The translations under genes and the position numbers were made by a program. Shown in pieces: positions 35,623 to 44,630 of a stretch of 64,000 nt of DNA (the first letter of the stretch is position 1; every line of letters starts with the position of its first letter). The stretch is from Saprospiraceae bacterium (lineage in GTDB: Bacteria > Bacteroidota > Bacteroidia > Chitinophagales > Saprospiraceae). The notes under the pieces are model-generated. The model made no database searches and was not told the DNA's origin. It was given only the letters and a program-made list of their open reading frames with translations. Location: the NCBI GenBank assembly GCA_019638385.1, contig JAHBTW010000017.1, forward strand, positions 53,032-117,031. Reading direction: 5' to 3'.

Positions 35623-37083
35623 TCATGCAACTTTCAACGGGGCACCCGCGAGTATAGCCTTCAGATACTTCCAGAATTTCTGCACCGATGCGATGTGTAC
35701 TTTTTCGTCGGGCGAGTGCGGATGGCGAATGGTGGGGCCGAAAGAAATCATATCCATGCCGGGATAGTGCTCTCCGATAATGCCGCATTCGAGGCCGGCA
35801 TGGCAGGCCGCCACATGCGGCTTGTCGCCGAAGAGTTTTTCGTACAGAGTCACCATCTCCGCCAGAATGGGCGATTGCGGGTTGGGCGCCCAGCCGGGGT
35901 AATCGCCGGAGTGCTCCACTGTTGCGCCGGCCAGTTCAAAAACAGCGCGCACGGCCTGCGCGATTTCCGCTTTGCCCGATTCTACGGAGCTGCGCTGAAG
36001 GCTCAGAGTCGTAAATTCACCGTCCTTTACCGATACGCGGGCCAGATTAGAGGAGGTTTCCACCAATCCCGGAATATCGGGACTCATGCGGAAAACGCCG
36101 TTGGGCATGGCGGCGATGCTGCGCAACATGCGCTCCTGATCGTCGGCGGCCATAACCTTTGCAGGCAAAGGGGCAGGTGCGAGATCGAAGATAAGCGCCG
36201 GCTCCACGCTCCGAAACTCGCGCAAGAGATCGGCTTTGCGGTTGTCAAACTCCTTTCGGAAATCAGCTTCCCGCGCGGTGGGCAAAGCAACGATAGCAAA
36301 GGCTTCCCGCGGAATGGCATTGCGCAGACCGCCGCCGTCTATCTCCGAAATGCGCAGCCCGAAAGCGGCGCCGGTATCGAACAGAAGCCGGTTCATCAGT
36401 TTGTTGGCATTGCCTCTGCCAAGGTGAATGTCTATGCCGGAATGCCCGCCTTTCAGCCCCGTAACGCCGATGCGCAGGCCGCTGAATCCCGCCGGAGTCG
36501 GTTCCTCTGCATATTGAATTACGGAATTGGTATTCAGCCCTCCGGCGCAGCCGATGGTGAGTTCATTGTCTTCCTCGCTGTCTAAATTGAGGAGAATATC
36601 GCCGGTTAAAACATGGCCGGCCAATTCCTTCGCTCCGGTCATGCCGGTTTCTTCATCAATAGTGAAAAGCGCTTCAATAGCCGGGTGCGGAATGCCGTCG
36701 GACGCCAGAACGGTCATAATAGACGCCACGCCGATGCCGTTGTCGGCGCCGAGCGTGGTGCCTTGCGCTTTCACCCATTCGCCATCCACGATGCTGCGAA
36801 TGCCTTCCAAGTTGAAATCGAAAACAGTATCGGCATTTTTCTGGTGTACCATGTCTAAGTGGCCTTGCAGCACCACGGTTTTGCGGTTTTCCATACCCGG
36901 CGTAGCCGGTTTTTTGATGACGACATTGCCCACGCCGTCAACGATGGTTTCCAGTCCGATTCGTTCGCCGAATGCCTTCATAAAAGCGATGGCGCGTTCT
37001 TCTTGTTTGGAGGGGCGCGGCACCTCGTTGAGGTCGGCAAAATTGTTCCAAAGGGCGAGCGGTTCCAATTGGCGTATAGTCAT
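35623..37083 (-). CDS. pepD: Aminoacyl-histidine dipeptidase (M20, PepD)
   Basis: A 486-residue zinc dipeptidase. Metal and catalytic segments are intact: VLQGHLDMVHQK, TLGADNGIGVA, FTIDEETGMTGAKEL, NLDSEEDNELTIGCAGG and AGLECGIIGE, with the lid domain at about 200-380. It cleaves Xaa-His dipeptides (carnosine-type) and other dipeptides in the cytoplasm. No signal peptide. It stands divergent from the MFS transporter; no consensus promoter is clear on its side. Confidence 0.95.
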   Translation of the reverse strand: MTIRQLEPLALWNNFADLNEVPRPSKQEERAIAFMKAFGERIGLETIVDGVGNVVIKKPATPGMENRKTVVLQGHLDMVHQKNADTVFDFNLEGIRSIVDGEWVKAQGTTLGADNGIGVASIMTVLASDGIPHPAIEALFTIDEETGMTGAKELAGHVLTGDILLNLDSEEDNELTIGCAGGLNTNSVIQYAEEPTPAGFSGLRIGVTGLKGGHSGIDIHLGRGNANKLMNRLLFDTGAAFGLRISEIDGGGLRNAIPREAFAIVALPTAREADFRKEFDNRKADLLREFRSVEPALIFDLAPAPLPAKVMAADDQERMLRSIAAMPNGVFRMSPDIPGLVETSSNLARVSVKDGEFTTLSLQRSSVESGKAEIAQAVRAVFELAGATVEHSGDYPGWAPNPQSPILAEMVTLYEKLFGDKPHVAACHAGLECGIIGEHYPGMDMISFGPTIRHPHSPDEKVHIASVQKFWKYLKAILAGAPLKVA

Positions 37084-37199
37084 GGCGATTTTTTGTTTGA
37101 GTGATTTATAAAACAGGATTCATCATTTTGCAACGCTAATGTAACGATAATTTACCGGAGCGCACAAACAGATTGGGGGTACAGCAATTCGCATTTTTC

Positions 37200-37207
37200 T
37201 ACCTTTG
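37200..37207 (+). promoter_or_regulatory. TAnnTTTG promoter of the MFS transporter
   Basis: TACCTTTG, 28 bases before ATG 37235; it overlaps and excludes the TTG start at 37205. Confidence 0.55.
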
Positions 37208-37234
37208 GCGAGCAATCGCATCAACAATACTCCA

Positions 37235-38485
37235 ATGACAGAGCGCAGGGGGCCGGGGAAATACCCGTTGTTGCCCATTTTTCTTACTGTATTCATTGAT
37301 CTCTTGGGTATCGGCATCATCATTCCGGTGCTGCCGGCATTGTTTTTCGGGCCGGATTCCTTGCTGTTCGGGCCGGAGGTAAGTTATCAGCACCGCTCCA
37401 TTGTTTATGGTTTTCTCATTGCGTCTTACCCGCTACTACAGTTTTTTGGCGCGCCGGTGTTGGGCGCCTTATCCGATCGCTTCGGGCGCAAGCCCATGTT
37501 GATGTTCTCGCTGGCCGGCACCTTGATAGGATACATTGTATTTGCGGTGGCGGTGGGGCGGGGCAGTTTGTTGCTGCTGTTTTTGAGCCGGATGTTGCCG
37601 GGCTTTACCGGAGGCAATATTTCCATCATATTCTCTTCTATCGCCGATGTGAGCGCCCCAGGCTCGCGAGCCAAAAACTTCGGATTGGTAGGTATGGCTT
37701 TCGGACTGGGATTCATCATGGGGCCTACCATCGGCGGGCTGCTGGCCGATAAGACGGTGGTCAGTTGGTTTTCCGCTGCCACGCCGTTTTACTTCACGGC
37801 ATTCATCACCGTTATCAACATCCTGCTGGTGCAATACCGTTTTCGGGAAACGCTCGCGGAGCGTCGGGAGTCGAAAGTGAGTTTTCTAACCGGGTTTCGG
37901 AACATCAGCACTTCTTTTGCCGAACCAAAATTGCGAGGCATTTTCACCGTAGTGGTACTGCTATCGCTGGGGTTTTCATTTTTTACGCAGTTTTTCTCTG
38001 TGCTATTAATCGGCAAATTCGGCTATACCGAAAAAAACATCGGATTGTTGTTCGGTTGGATCGGAATATGGCTCACCTTCACGCAGGGGGTCACGGTACG
38101 GCAGTTGAGCAAGCGCTTCGAGTCGGGCGTCATCTTGCGGTATTCCACCATTCTATTATCCTTTGCGCTGGCGTCATTGTTGTTGCCCAACCAAGCCTGG
38201 ATGTTCTTTTTGCTCAATCCTTTTGTCGCCACTTTTCAGGGCATCACGGCCCCTAATCTCACCGCCGTGGTATCCAACCAGGCGGGGCGGGAGCGGCAGG
38301 GCGAGATATTGGGCATCAACCAAAGTATGCAAAGCGTGGGACAGGCCATACCGCCCATCATCGGCGGCTATTTCAACGCGGTCAACGGTTATTTGCCGCT
38401 CATCACTGCCGCCGTACTTACCTTCGCAGGCTGGGCGGTGTATGTTTTTGTGTTTGCACGCAAGGAGCCGGGTATTAAAAAGTAA
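37235..38485 (+). CDS. MFS transporter, TetA/multidrug-like
   Basis: A 416-residue twelve-helix transporter. The loop 2-3 signature appears as GALSDRFGRKPMLMFSL, and motif regions GFTGGNISIIFSSIADV and GLVGMAFGLGFIMGPTIGG (motif C-like) place it in the drug:H+ antiporter 1 family that includes TetA and sugar exporters. Helices lie near residues 10-30, 55-75, 85-105 and onward to 375-395. The substrate cannot be named. Single gene, followed by a hairpin shared with the convergent DUF2911 gene. Confidence 0.88.
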   Translation: MTERRGPGKYPLLPIFLTVFIDLLGIGIIIPVLPALFFGPDSLLFGPEVSYQHRSIVYGFLIASYPLLQFFGAPVLGALSDRFGRKPMLMFSLAGTLIGYIVFAVAVGRGSLLLLFLSRMLPGFTGGNISIIFSSIADVSAPGSRAKNFGLVGMAFGLGFIMGPTIGGLLADKTVVSWFSAATPFYFTAFITVINILLVQYRFRETLAERRESKVSFLTGFRNISTSFAEPKLRGIFTVVVLLSLGFSFFTQFFSVLLIGKFGYTEKNIGLLFGWIGIWLTFTQGVTVRQLSKRFESGVILRYSTILLSFALASLLLPNQAWMFFLLNPFVATFQGITAPNLTAVVSNQAGRERQGEILGINQSMQSVGQAIPPIIGGYFNAVNGYLPLITAAVLTFAGWAVYVFVFARKEPGIKK

Positions 38486-38509
38486 AAGACTTTTTCGCCT
38501 AAAAACAGC

Positions 38510-38543
38510 AGCGCGGGTTGATGTTTGTTATCAACCCGCGCTA
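38510..38543 (-). terminator. Hairpin terminator between MFS and DUF2911 genes
   Basis: AGCGCGGGTTGAT and ATCAACCCGCGCT form a perfect stem with a 7-8 base loop. The U-run (TGTTTTT) follows on the minus strand, so it best terminates the DUF2911 transcript; it may work both ways. Confidence 0.75.
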
Positions 38544-38577
38544 CATAAAGTAAAGTGCCTTTCGGCAAACAACCGGA

Positions 38578-39123
38578 TTACTTAGCCGGAGCGATACCGA
38601 ACCCGACGGCTACGTTTTCCCATGCAAAGGTAACGGAAGCAGCCTTTTCACCTTTTGTGGAGATGCTGAACCGGAGTTGCTCTGCAAATTCTGCGGGCTT
38701 GCCCGGTTTTACGTCAATGCGGAGCGCATCTTGGGCTTCCTTGTATCCGTAGGCGCCCCATTGATCGGCTTCTTTATTGAAAATAATGGTCCATTCTTCT
38801 TCGCCGGGGATGGTGAAAAGCGCATAACGACCGGCGGGCAATTTCTGGCCTTCGATAATTACGTCAGTACTCACATCAAAAGTGGTGGCCTCGTTGGCGC
38901 CTGTGCGCCATACTTTATCATACGGTACAAGTTTGCCCCAGATTTGGCGGCCTTTCACCGAAGGGCTGCCGTAGTAAATTACAATCTTGGTATCGCCGAT
39001 GTTATCGCTGGCCGTCACATGAGGGCTGGGGCGTTGCGACTTGTCCTGTTGTGCCTGAACGGCAAAGGCGAAGGTGAAAACAAACAAAGCGGAGAGCAGA
39101 AATTGGATTTTTCCCAGTTGCAT
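38578..39123 (-). CDS. Exported DUF2911 protein
   Basis: A 181-residue protein with signal peptide (MQLGKIQFLLSALFVFTFAFAVQAQ) and a DUF2911 domain: SPSVKGRQIWGKLVPYDKVWRTGANEATTF, LPAGRYALFTIPGEEEWTIIFNKE and the closing sheet LRFSISTKGEKAASVTFAWENVAV. Function unknown; the family is common and abundant in Bacteroidota. The start begins the signal peptide; the 45-base upstream extension lacks one. Confidence 0.9.
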   Translation of the reverse strand: MQLGKIQFLLSALFVFTFAFAVQAQQDKSQRPSPHVTASDNIGDTKIVIYYGSPSVKGRQIWGKLVPYDKVWRTGANEATTFDVSTDVIIEGQKLPAGRYALFTIPGEEEWTIIFNKEADQWGAYGYKEAQDALRIDVKPGKPAEFAEQLRFSISTKGEKAASVTFAWENVAVGFGIAPAK

Positions 39124-39285
39124 AATCGTTGATTTTGGTTTTGAAATATGGCAACATAACGGTTCCAATCGCCGGAATGTTGACGCAAATAAGACGGATT
39201 CGGCGCGGAATAATTGCCGGTGGTAAGTAACATACTACCTCCTTCGGAGGTTATTAAGAATAGTTTAACGCTTAAATACAATTAT

Positions 39286-39804
39286 ATGAATCGCACAATT
39301 TTGCTGTTAGCCGTATCCGCTACGCTCATCGGGGCGTCCTGTGCCGGCATTCCGCGGGCTACTTTTTACCGCGCCCCCAACTTCGACTCCAACGCAAGTT
39401 TTAAGGTCATTACCCTCAATACCAGCGATGTACTGTCAGGCCGGATAGAACATTTTCTGCTCATCAACAATTTTAAAGTCATTTCTGACAACAGCTTCCG
39501 AATGCCGGCGCCATTGGGATTCCCCAATCCCACGTTTCCGGCAGACACCACTATTTACAGCCCCGGGCAAACGGTTATCAACATCCCCTACATGCAAGAA
39601 AAACCCTCGGATTACATCGTCCGGTATCAGTTCGACAATGCAGAAAGCAGCCAAACCCGCTCCAGCCTCAACATGGCCGTCGTCAATACTCAAACCGGGC
39701 AGGTGGAAGTGTCATATCTGACCGAACAAACCGGGAGAATGGAATTGCCTGCCATTGATCGCAGCATCCGCAATGTGATCGGGCGCATGAGGCAATCGCA
39801 ATAG
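39286..39804 (+). CDS. Putative lipoprotein of unknown family
   Basis: A 172-residue protein with signal ending LIGASC (lipobox) and a mature alpha/beta-like part (VITLNTSDVLSGRIEHFLLINNFKVISDNSF; later LNMAVVNTQTGQVEVSYLTEQTG; SIRNVIGRM). The arrangement resembles small outer-membrane lipoproteins with a DUF4136-like fold, but I cannot assign it. It precedes the T9SS sugar dehydrogenase by 36 bases. Confidence 0.65.
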   Translation: MNRTILLLAVSATLIGASCAGIPRATFYRAPNFDSNASFKVITLNTSDVLSGRIEHFLLINNFKVISDNSFRMPAPLGFPNPTFPADTTIYSPGQTVINIPYMQEKPSDYIVRYQFDNAESSQTRSSLNMAVVNTQTGQVEVSYLTEQTGRMELPAIDRSIRNVIGRMRQSQ

Positions 39805-39840
39805 GGCTGTTTTTATTTTTTCTTATAAACCAATAAAGTG

Positions 39841-42525
39841 ATGAAGGACTCCATTTTTTATGTGTGTGGCATATTCTTGTGCCTTGGCATCTCTGTTATT
39901 CCCGCTGCGGCTCAGTTTCCTGCCGGCTTTGCTGCCGAACAAATAGCAGTAGGCTTAGACCCAACCTCTATGACGCAAGCACCCGATGGACGGATTTTTG
40001 TTTTGGAAAAAAGCGGCAGCGTGCGCATTGTGCGCAACGATATGCTCCTCAGTACGCCTTTTTTGACCCTTGCGGTGGATAACCACAACGAACGCGGCCT
40101 GAGCGGAATCGCCCTCGATCCCGATTTCGATACCAACCACTACGTTTATTTATTCTATACCGTACCCGGAGCCAACCGCAACCGCGTGAGTCGGTTTGTT
40201 GAAAACGGCGACTATGCCGTGCCGGGCAGTGAAACGGTGCTGTTAGAAACGGATGTACTGGCAGGGACCATTCACAATGCCGGGGCCATGTTGTTTGGCC
40301 TGGACGGAAAGCTGTACATCGCCACAGGTGACGGCGCCGACCCAGGCGCAGCACAGCGGCTCAACAGCCTGCTCGGTAAAGTACTCCGTATCAACCCCGA
40401 CGGTTCTATACCCTCCGATAACCCGTTTTACGACCAAGCTACCGGAGTCTATCGCGCTATTTGGGCGCTCGGCCTGCGCAATCCCTTCTCTTTTGCCATA
40501 CACCCGGCCACGGGCCTGATGTTGGCCGGCGATGTGGGCGGCGATCAGTACGAGGAAGTAAATCTCATAGAGCGGGGGGCCAATTACGGATGGCCCACCA
40601 TTGAAGGGCCGCGCACTTTCCAGGCGCCTCCCACCAATTACCGCGATCCGTTGTATGCTTACAACCACGGTGAGGGATGTGCCATTACAGGCTCTGTGTT
40701 TTATGCGCCGCAGTTGCCTCTGTTCCCGGAGCGATACCGGGACAAGTTTTTCTTCGGCGATTATTGTCTCAACTACATCAAAGTACTCAATCCGGCTTCC
40801 GGTGAGGTAGAGGAAACATTTGCCACAGATGTTGTCCGGCCGGTAGCCATGCTCGTTTCGCCGGGGGGCGACTTTTACTATCTCTCGCGGCCGGGCATTG
40901 GAGGCGGCTCCGTGCAGGACAATACAAGTACTGCCGACGGGGCTTTATGGCGCGTGTATTACACCGGCAGCGGGGTGCCCTTTGTTTTTTTACAGCCGCA
41001 ATCCCTGCTCCTGTCAGTCGGGGAAGATGCCGTTTTCCAGGTGGGGGCCTTAGGGGTGCAGCCATTGTCATATCAATGGTTGCGCAACAAGCAGCCGATC
41101 CCGGGTGCAGACGGGCCTCATTATACGCTGGCCGACGTACAGATCAGCGATGACGGCAGCCGATTCAGTTGTATCATTTCCAACGGAGAAGGCATGGTAG
41201 AAAGCCTGGAGGCCAATCTTGTTGTGACAACCAATACCCGACCGCTGCCGCAAATATTACTTCCGGCGGCGGATGCTACCTATGCAGCCGGCGATACATT
41301 GCAATTCAGCGGTTCGGCTTTCGATGCTGAAGACGGCAATCTCACCCCAGATGCTTTGCAGTGGCGCATTGATTTTCACCACGACGAGCACACGCATCCT
41401 GCACTCGAAAACACATCGGCGGTGGCCGCAGGCAGCTATGTGACGCCCCGGATTGGCGAAACCAATGACAATGTGTGGTATCGCATTTATCTCACTGGCA
41501 CTGATAGCGAGGGACTCAGCCGAAGTGTATGGCGCGATGTATGGCCGCGAAAAACAGAGTTTGTAGTGGACTCCGACCCGCCGGGCTTACTCCTCAACGC
41601 CGACGGCAGAACTGCTCCCGCTCCGTTTACCGTTACCAGTGTTGAAGGTATATTTCGAAATGTCTCTGCTCCGGAACAAGCGCTTCTGGGCAACGATGTT
41701 TACATATTTCAACAATGGGCCGACGGTTGGCCCGATCGCGTGTATCCTTTTTTTGCCGGAGATACAGATACCGTTCGCGCAGTGTACCGCCGCCTCCATT
41801 TGATTACCGGCGCCGGCGCCGGGTTGTTGGGGCGTTATTTTGAACGAACTCCTGCCGACAACTTTGAGGGCGTTCCTCAACTCATTCGGGTGGACTCGAT
41901 CATCAATTTCGACTGGGGGAACGACTCCCCTGCGCCGGGGGTCATCCAAGCCGACAATTTTACTGCCTGCTGGACTGGAGAGGTACTCGCGCCCATTGAC
42001 GACGTATATAGTTTTCATGCTATAGCCGACGACGGAATCCGCCTTTGGATTGACGGCCAACTCATCGTAGATCAGTGGGTTCCTCAACCGGAAACTGAAA
42101 CCACCGGCCAAATCGAGTTGGAAGGCGGTAAAAAATACACCGTCAGAATAGAATATTTTGAGTTGGGAGGGCAAGCGGTGGCGCGCCTATGGTGGAGCAC
42201 ACCCCGCATACCCAAACAACCCGTGCCCGGCGCCCAACTTTATCCCGACGACTGGATTGACCCCGGTGTGCGGTACACCTTGAGTTTGTATCCTGTACCC
42301 GCAAGGGAATCGGTCGTTTTGAAAATCAACACATGGTTCCCCGATGATGTCGGCTATGTGCTCTATGATTTGAACGGCCGGATCGTGCAGCGGGGGGTGT
42401 GGCAGATCGTGGCAGGCAATAACCAAATCCCCATTGATCTGACACAATTACCTGCGGGAGTGTATGTGCTCCGGCTCAGGGGGCAATACATTTCCGGGGA
42501 GTTATTGAAAATCGTCAGGATATAA
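39841..42525 (+). CDS. Secreted PQQ-dependent sugar dehydrogenase with Ig-like, PA14 and T9SS domains
   Basis: An 894-residue exported multidomain protein. Signal peptide (residues 1-24), then the six-bladed glucose/sorbosone dehydrogenase propeller at about 30-380 (APDGRIFVLEKSGSVRIV, ERGLSGIALDPDF, GMLFGLDGKLYIATGDG-like AMLFGLDGKLYIATGDGADPG, GLRNPFSFAIHP, DVGGDQYEEVNLIERGANYGWP). An Ig-like domain follows at about 385-470, then a PA14 domain near 660-800 (GLLGRYFERTPADNFEG, YSFHAIADDGIRLWIDG). The last 80 residues are a T9SS type A tail (LYPVPARESVVLKI...YDLNGRIVQRG...GVYVLRLRG). It likely oxidises or binds sugars at the cell surface. ATG 39841 is chosen over GTG 39838. Confidence 0.9.
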   Translation: MKDSIFYVCGIFLCLGISVIPAAAQFPAGFAAEQIAVGLDPTSMTQAPDGRIFVLEKSGSVRIVRNDMLLSTPFLTLAVDNHNERGLSGIALDPDFDTNHYVYLFYTVPGANRNRVSRFVENGDYAVPGSETVLLETDVLAGTIHNAGAMLFGLDGKLYIATGDGADPGAAQRLNSLLGKVLRINPDGSIPSDNPFYDQATGVYRAIWALGLRNPFSFAIHPATGLMLAGDVGGDQYEEVNLIERGANYGWPTIEGPRTFQAPPTNYRDPLYAYNHGEGCAITGSVFYAPQLPLFPERYRDKFFFGDYCLNYIKVLNPASGEVEETFATDVVRPVAMLVSPGGDFYYLSRPGIGGGSVQDNTSTADGALWRVYYTGSGVPFVFLQPQSLLLSVGEDAVFQVGALGVQPLSYQWLRNKQPIPGADGPHYTLADVQISDDGSRFSCIISNGEGMVESLEANLVVTTNTRPLPQILLPAADATYAAGDTLQFSGSAFDAEDGNLTPDALQWRIDFHHDEHTHPALENTSAVAAGSYVTPRIGETNDNVWYRIYLTGTDSEGLSRSVWRDVWPRKTEFVVDSDPPGLLLNADGRTAPAPFTVTSVEGIFRNVSAPEQALLGNDVYIFQQWADGWPDRVYPFFAGDTDTVRAVYRRLHLITGAGAGLLGRYFERTPADNFEGVPQLIRVDSIINFDWGNDSPAPGVIQADNFTACWTGEVLAPIDDVYSFHAIADDGIRLWIDGQLIVDQWVPQPETETTGQIELEGGKKYTVRIEYFELGGQAVARLWWSTPRIPKQPVPGAQLYPDDWIDPGVRYTLSLYPVPARESVVLKINTWFPDDVGYVLYDLNGRIVQRGVWQIVAGNNQIPIDLTQLPAGVYVLRLRGQYISGELLKIVRI

Positions 42526-42855
42526 TCAATTGATGAGCAAAAATTCGCTGACCACCACTTCGGAGGCTTGGCGGCTCACACCGTCTTTATCGGTATAGAC
42601 GCGCCGGGTGAGCTTGCCCTGTACGGCTACTTCTTTTCCTTTTTTGCAAATGGCGTGCATGAGTTCGGCGAGTTTGCCCCATGCTACGAGGGTGTGCCAC
42701 TGCACTTCTACGGTTTTTTCGCCGGCCTCGTTGCGATACACTTCGCGGGTGGCGATGGAAGCGCGGGCAATGGCCCGGCCGTTGTCCAATGCTTTGATTT
42801 CCACATCCCGGCCTAAGTTGCCGATAAGTTGCACTCGGTTGCGCAAGTTGTTCAT
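42526..42855 (-). CDS. ssb: Single-stranded DNA-binding protein
   Basis: A 109-residue OB-fold protein: NNLRNRVQLIGNLGRDVEIK, IARASIATREVYRNEAGEKTVEVQWHTLVAWGKLAELM, and KGKEVAVQGKLTRRVYTDKDGV all match bacterial SSB. It lacks the long Gln/Gly linker and acidic DDxIPF tip of the main replicative SSB, so it is a short second copy. Convergent with the sugar dehydrogenase, stops touching. Upstream on the minus strand CATCTTTG resembles, but does not fully match, the promoter box. Confidence 0.93.
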   Translation of the reverse strand: MNNLRNRVQLIGNLGRDVEIKALDNGRAIARASIATREVYRNEAGEKTVEVQWHTLVAWGKLAELMHAICKKGKEVAVQGKLTRRVYTDKDGVSRQASEVVVSEFLLIN

Positions 42856-43155
42856 GACTTAAAATTTAAATGGTTAAAGAAATTTTGAAAACCTGCCGGC
42901 GGCGGGTCATTGCCGACCGATGGGGCAAAGATGTGGGCATGTTTTTCGGATAGTCGTATAATAAACGTTTAATGTCGTTTGTACCTGTTTGTAGCCGTTT
43001 GTAATCGGGTAATGCTCCCTTTTGCGCTATATGAGACTATAAAATTCCTTGAATTGGTTGTTAATAATCTTTTTTTTTGCAGGAAAATTATATAATTATG
43101 GTTGCCGCACAAAAAAAATTAAGCAATCTCCAAATTGAATTACTCAAAGTATTTA

Positions 43156-44297
43156 TACCTCAAGCCGCTAGGTTTTGTGCATGAGAAAATAGCTGAAAAT
43201 TGAGAGTGATTCTTGATTTCACTTGTTTTTTAATAGGCTTTCGGTCTAAATTATTCAGAAAATGAATAATAGCATTTTGAAAAGCTTTAGCGTCTTTAAA
43301 ATAGTTTGCGGCACAGACCTCGGCCTTTACAAACTTCCACAGCCGTTCGATCACATTGAGGTTCGGAGAATAAGGCGGCAAGAAAACAAGGTTGATGTTA
43401 AGCCTTTGCGCAGCATCCTTAACGAAGTGGCAATGTTGATAGCGGGCATTATCCAAAATGATATGAATGGGCAACCCGGCATACTGTCTGGCAATGCGCT
43501 CTAAAAGTTCAACGACCGTGCTGGCTGTAATGTATGTGTCATTGTACACCGCAGTCAGTTGGAGGGAAGTGGCATGGATGGCCCCCAGTACGTTAAGACG
43601 AAAACGCCCCGGAGCTGTTTTGACAAATACCCGCTCAAAACACCACACTAAAGCGACAAAAGCCGCCAGAACAAAATGAACACCGTCCATGAACAGAACG
43701 TGGCACTGGCCGGCTTGGGCTTTTTGCAAGAGTGGTTGGAGTGTTTGGTCGTGGAACTCCTTCTGCCTGACAGGATCGGCTTTGGCCGGTATCTGGCCCG
43801 TAGCTCGCGGTTTCATCCCCATTCGATTCATAAATGCCCGCACACGCGGAAGGCTTCGTTTGAGTCCTGTCAGTTTTTTTATCCGCGATCGAGCCTCTTT
43901 AGCGCTTTTAGGGGGTTGTTCTCGAAAAGACGCCTCTACTTTTGCCTGGTGTTTATCTAATTTGCTGGTAGGCCCTTGATAATTAAGTGTTTTGATCCCC
44001 TCTAAGCCGAACTGCTCATAAAGGCTCAGGTAGTTGCCCACCGTATTTCGGCTCACCTCCAGTATGTCGGCAATAGCTTTGTTACTGTAGCCTCGATATT
44101 TTAACCGCAAACAATGCATTCTTCTTTGAACGATAGGTTCTGGATGATTCAAAAATTCGTATTTTGCAGCGGTTGCATCCGCTTCGTTGATGTCAACTAT
44201 TCGGAGGGACTTGTTGATTTAAGTTTGCTACCTCAAATCTCTTATGTCTCTCTAACTTTTTCTAAGTCCTATGCACAAAACCTCCCGGCGCGAGGTA
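43156..44297 (-). mobile_element. IS630-family insertion sequence
   Basis: An element of 1142 bases flanked by TA at both ends (43154-43155 and 44298-44299). The terminal inverted repeats are imperfect: TACCTCAAGCCGCTAGGTTTTG on the left and, on the opposite strand, TACCTCGCGCCGGGAGGTTTTG on the right, both continuing TGCAT. The ends were set by restoring the interrupted antitoxin frame, which fixes the target duplication to TA, as expected for IS630/Tc1-mariner type transposition. It contains one transposase gene. Confidence 0.88.
43160..44152 (-). CDS. IS630 family transposase
   Basis: A 330-residue DDE transposase. The N-terminal helix-turn-helix (YRGYSNKAIADILEVSRNTVGNYL, about residues 19-45) binds the element ends. 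The catalytic core shows Asp in HVLFMDGVHF, Asp in IHIILDNARYQH and Glu in PPYSPNLNVIERLWKF, with 34 residues between the last two (D34E), the IS630 hallmark. The frame appears intact, and its stop codon falls inside the left terminal inverted repeat. It points opposite to the disrupted toxin-antitoxin operon. Confidence 0.93.
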   Translation of the reverse strand: MNHPEPIVQRRMHCLRLKYRGYSNKAIADILEVSRNTVGNYLSLYEQFGLEGIKTLNYQGPTSKLDKHQAKVEASFREQPPKSAKEARSRIKKLTGLKRSLPRVRAFMNRMGMKPRATGQIPAKADPVRQKEFHDQTLQPLLQKAQAGQCHVLFMDGVHFVLAAFVALVWCFERVFVKTAPGRFRLNVLGAIHATSLQLTAVYNDTYITASTVVELLERIARQYAGLPIHIILDNARYQHCHFVKDAAQRLNINLVFLPPYSPNLNVIERLWKFVKAEVCAANYFKDAKAFQNAIIHFLNNLDRKPIKKQVKSRITLNFQLFSHAQNLAA

Positions 44298-44461
44298 TAC
44301 CTACGATTTAAGCGATGCGCAATTGCTCGAAATAAAAACGCTTTTGTCCAATTATTTTGCCGAAAAAGCAACTGATCGCATGGATGAATTGTGGGAAGAC
44401 AAAGGATGGACTGCTGAAACGATGAAGCAATGGGGGCAGGAACACATGAGAACTTCACACC

Positions 44462-44629
44462 GTGAATGATTCATTACGAATAGTAGTGGATACCAATGTC
44501 TTACTCATGGCATTGCCGCGCAAGTCCCCTTATCGCCCCATTTTTGACGCTTTTCTTTCGGGGAAAATCATGTTTTTGATAGATAATGGAATATTGAATG
44601 AATATTTGGAAATTGTGAAATCGCTCTGA
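44462..44629 (+). pseudogene. Truncated PIN-domain toxin
   Basis: Starting at GTG 44462, overlapping the antitoxin stop, the frame reads IVVDTNVLLMALPRKSPYRPIFDAFLSGK and ends after 55 residues (EIVKSL). The first catalytic Asp (VDTNVLL) and the Glu in LNEYLEI are present, but the rest of the PIN fold (another 80 residues in the family) is missing, replaced by the neighbouring oxidoreductase gene end. A deletion fused the two. The intact equivalent begins at 63787. Confidence 0.85.
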
Positions 44630-44630
44630 T

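Larger units (their letters stand above)
43098..44469 (+). pseudogene. PIN-linked antitoxin gene split by IS630
   Basis: Codons 1-19 (43098-43155) encode MVAAQKKLSNLQIELLKVF, and codons resuming at 44300 encode TYDLSDAQLLEIKTLLSNY... to the stop at 44467-44469. Removing the element and one TA copy restores an uninterrupted frame of 75 residues that is clearly similar to the intact antitoxin at 63539 (LLKLF..DL....LL.IK.L...Y.A.K......LWE). The gene is disrupted and should be non-functional unless the element excises precisely. Confidence 0.88.
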
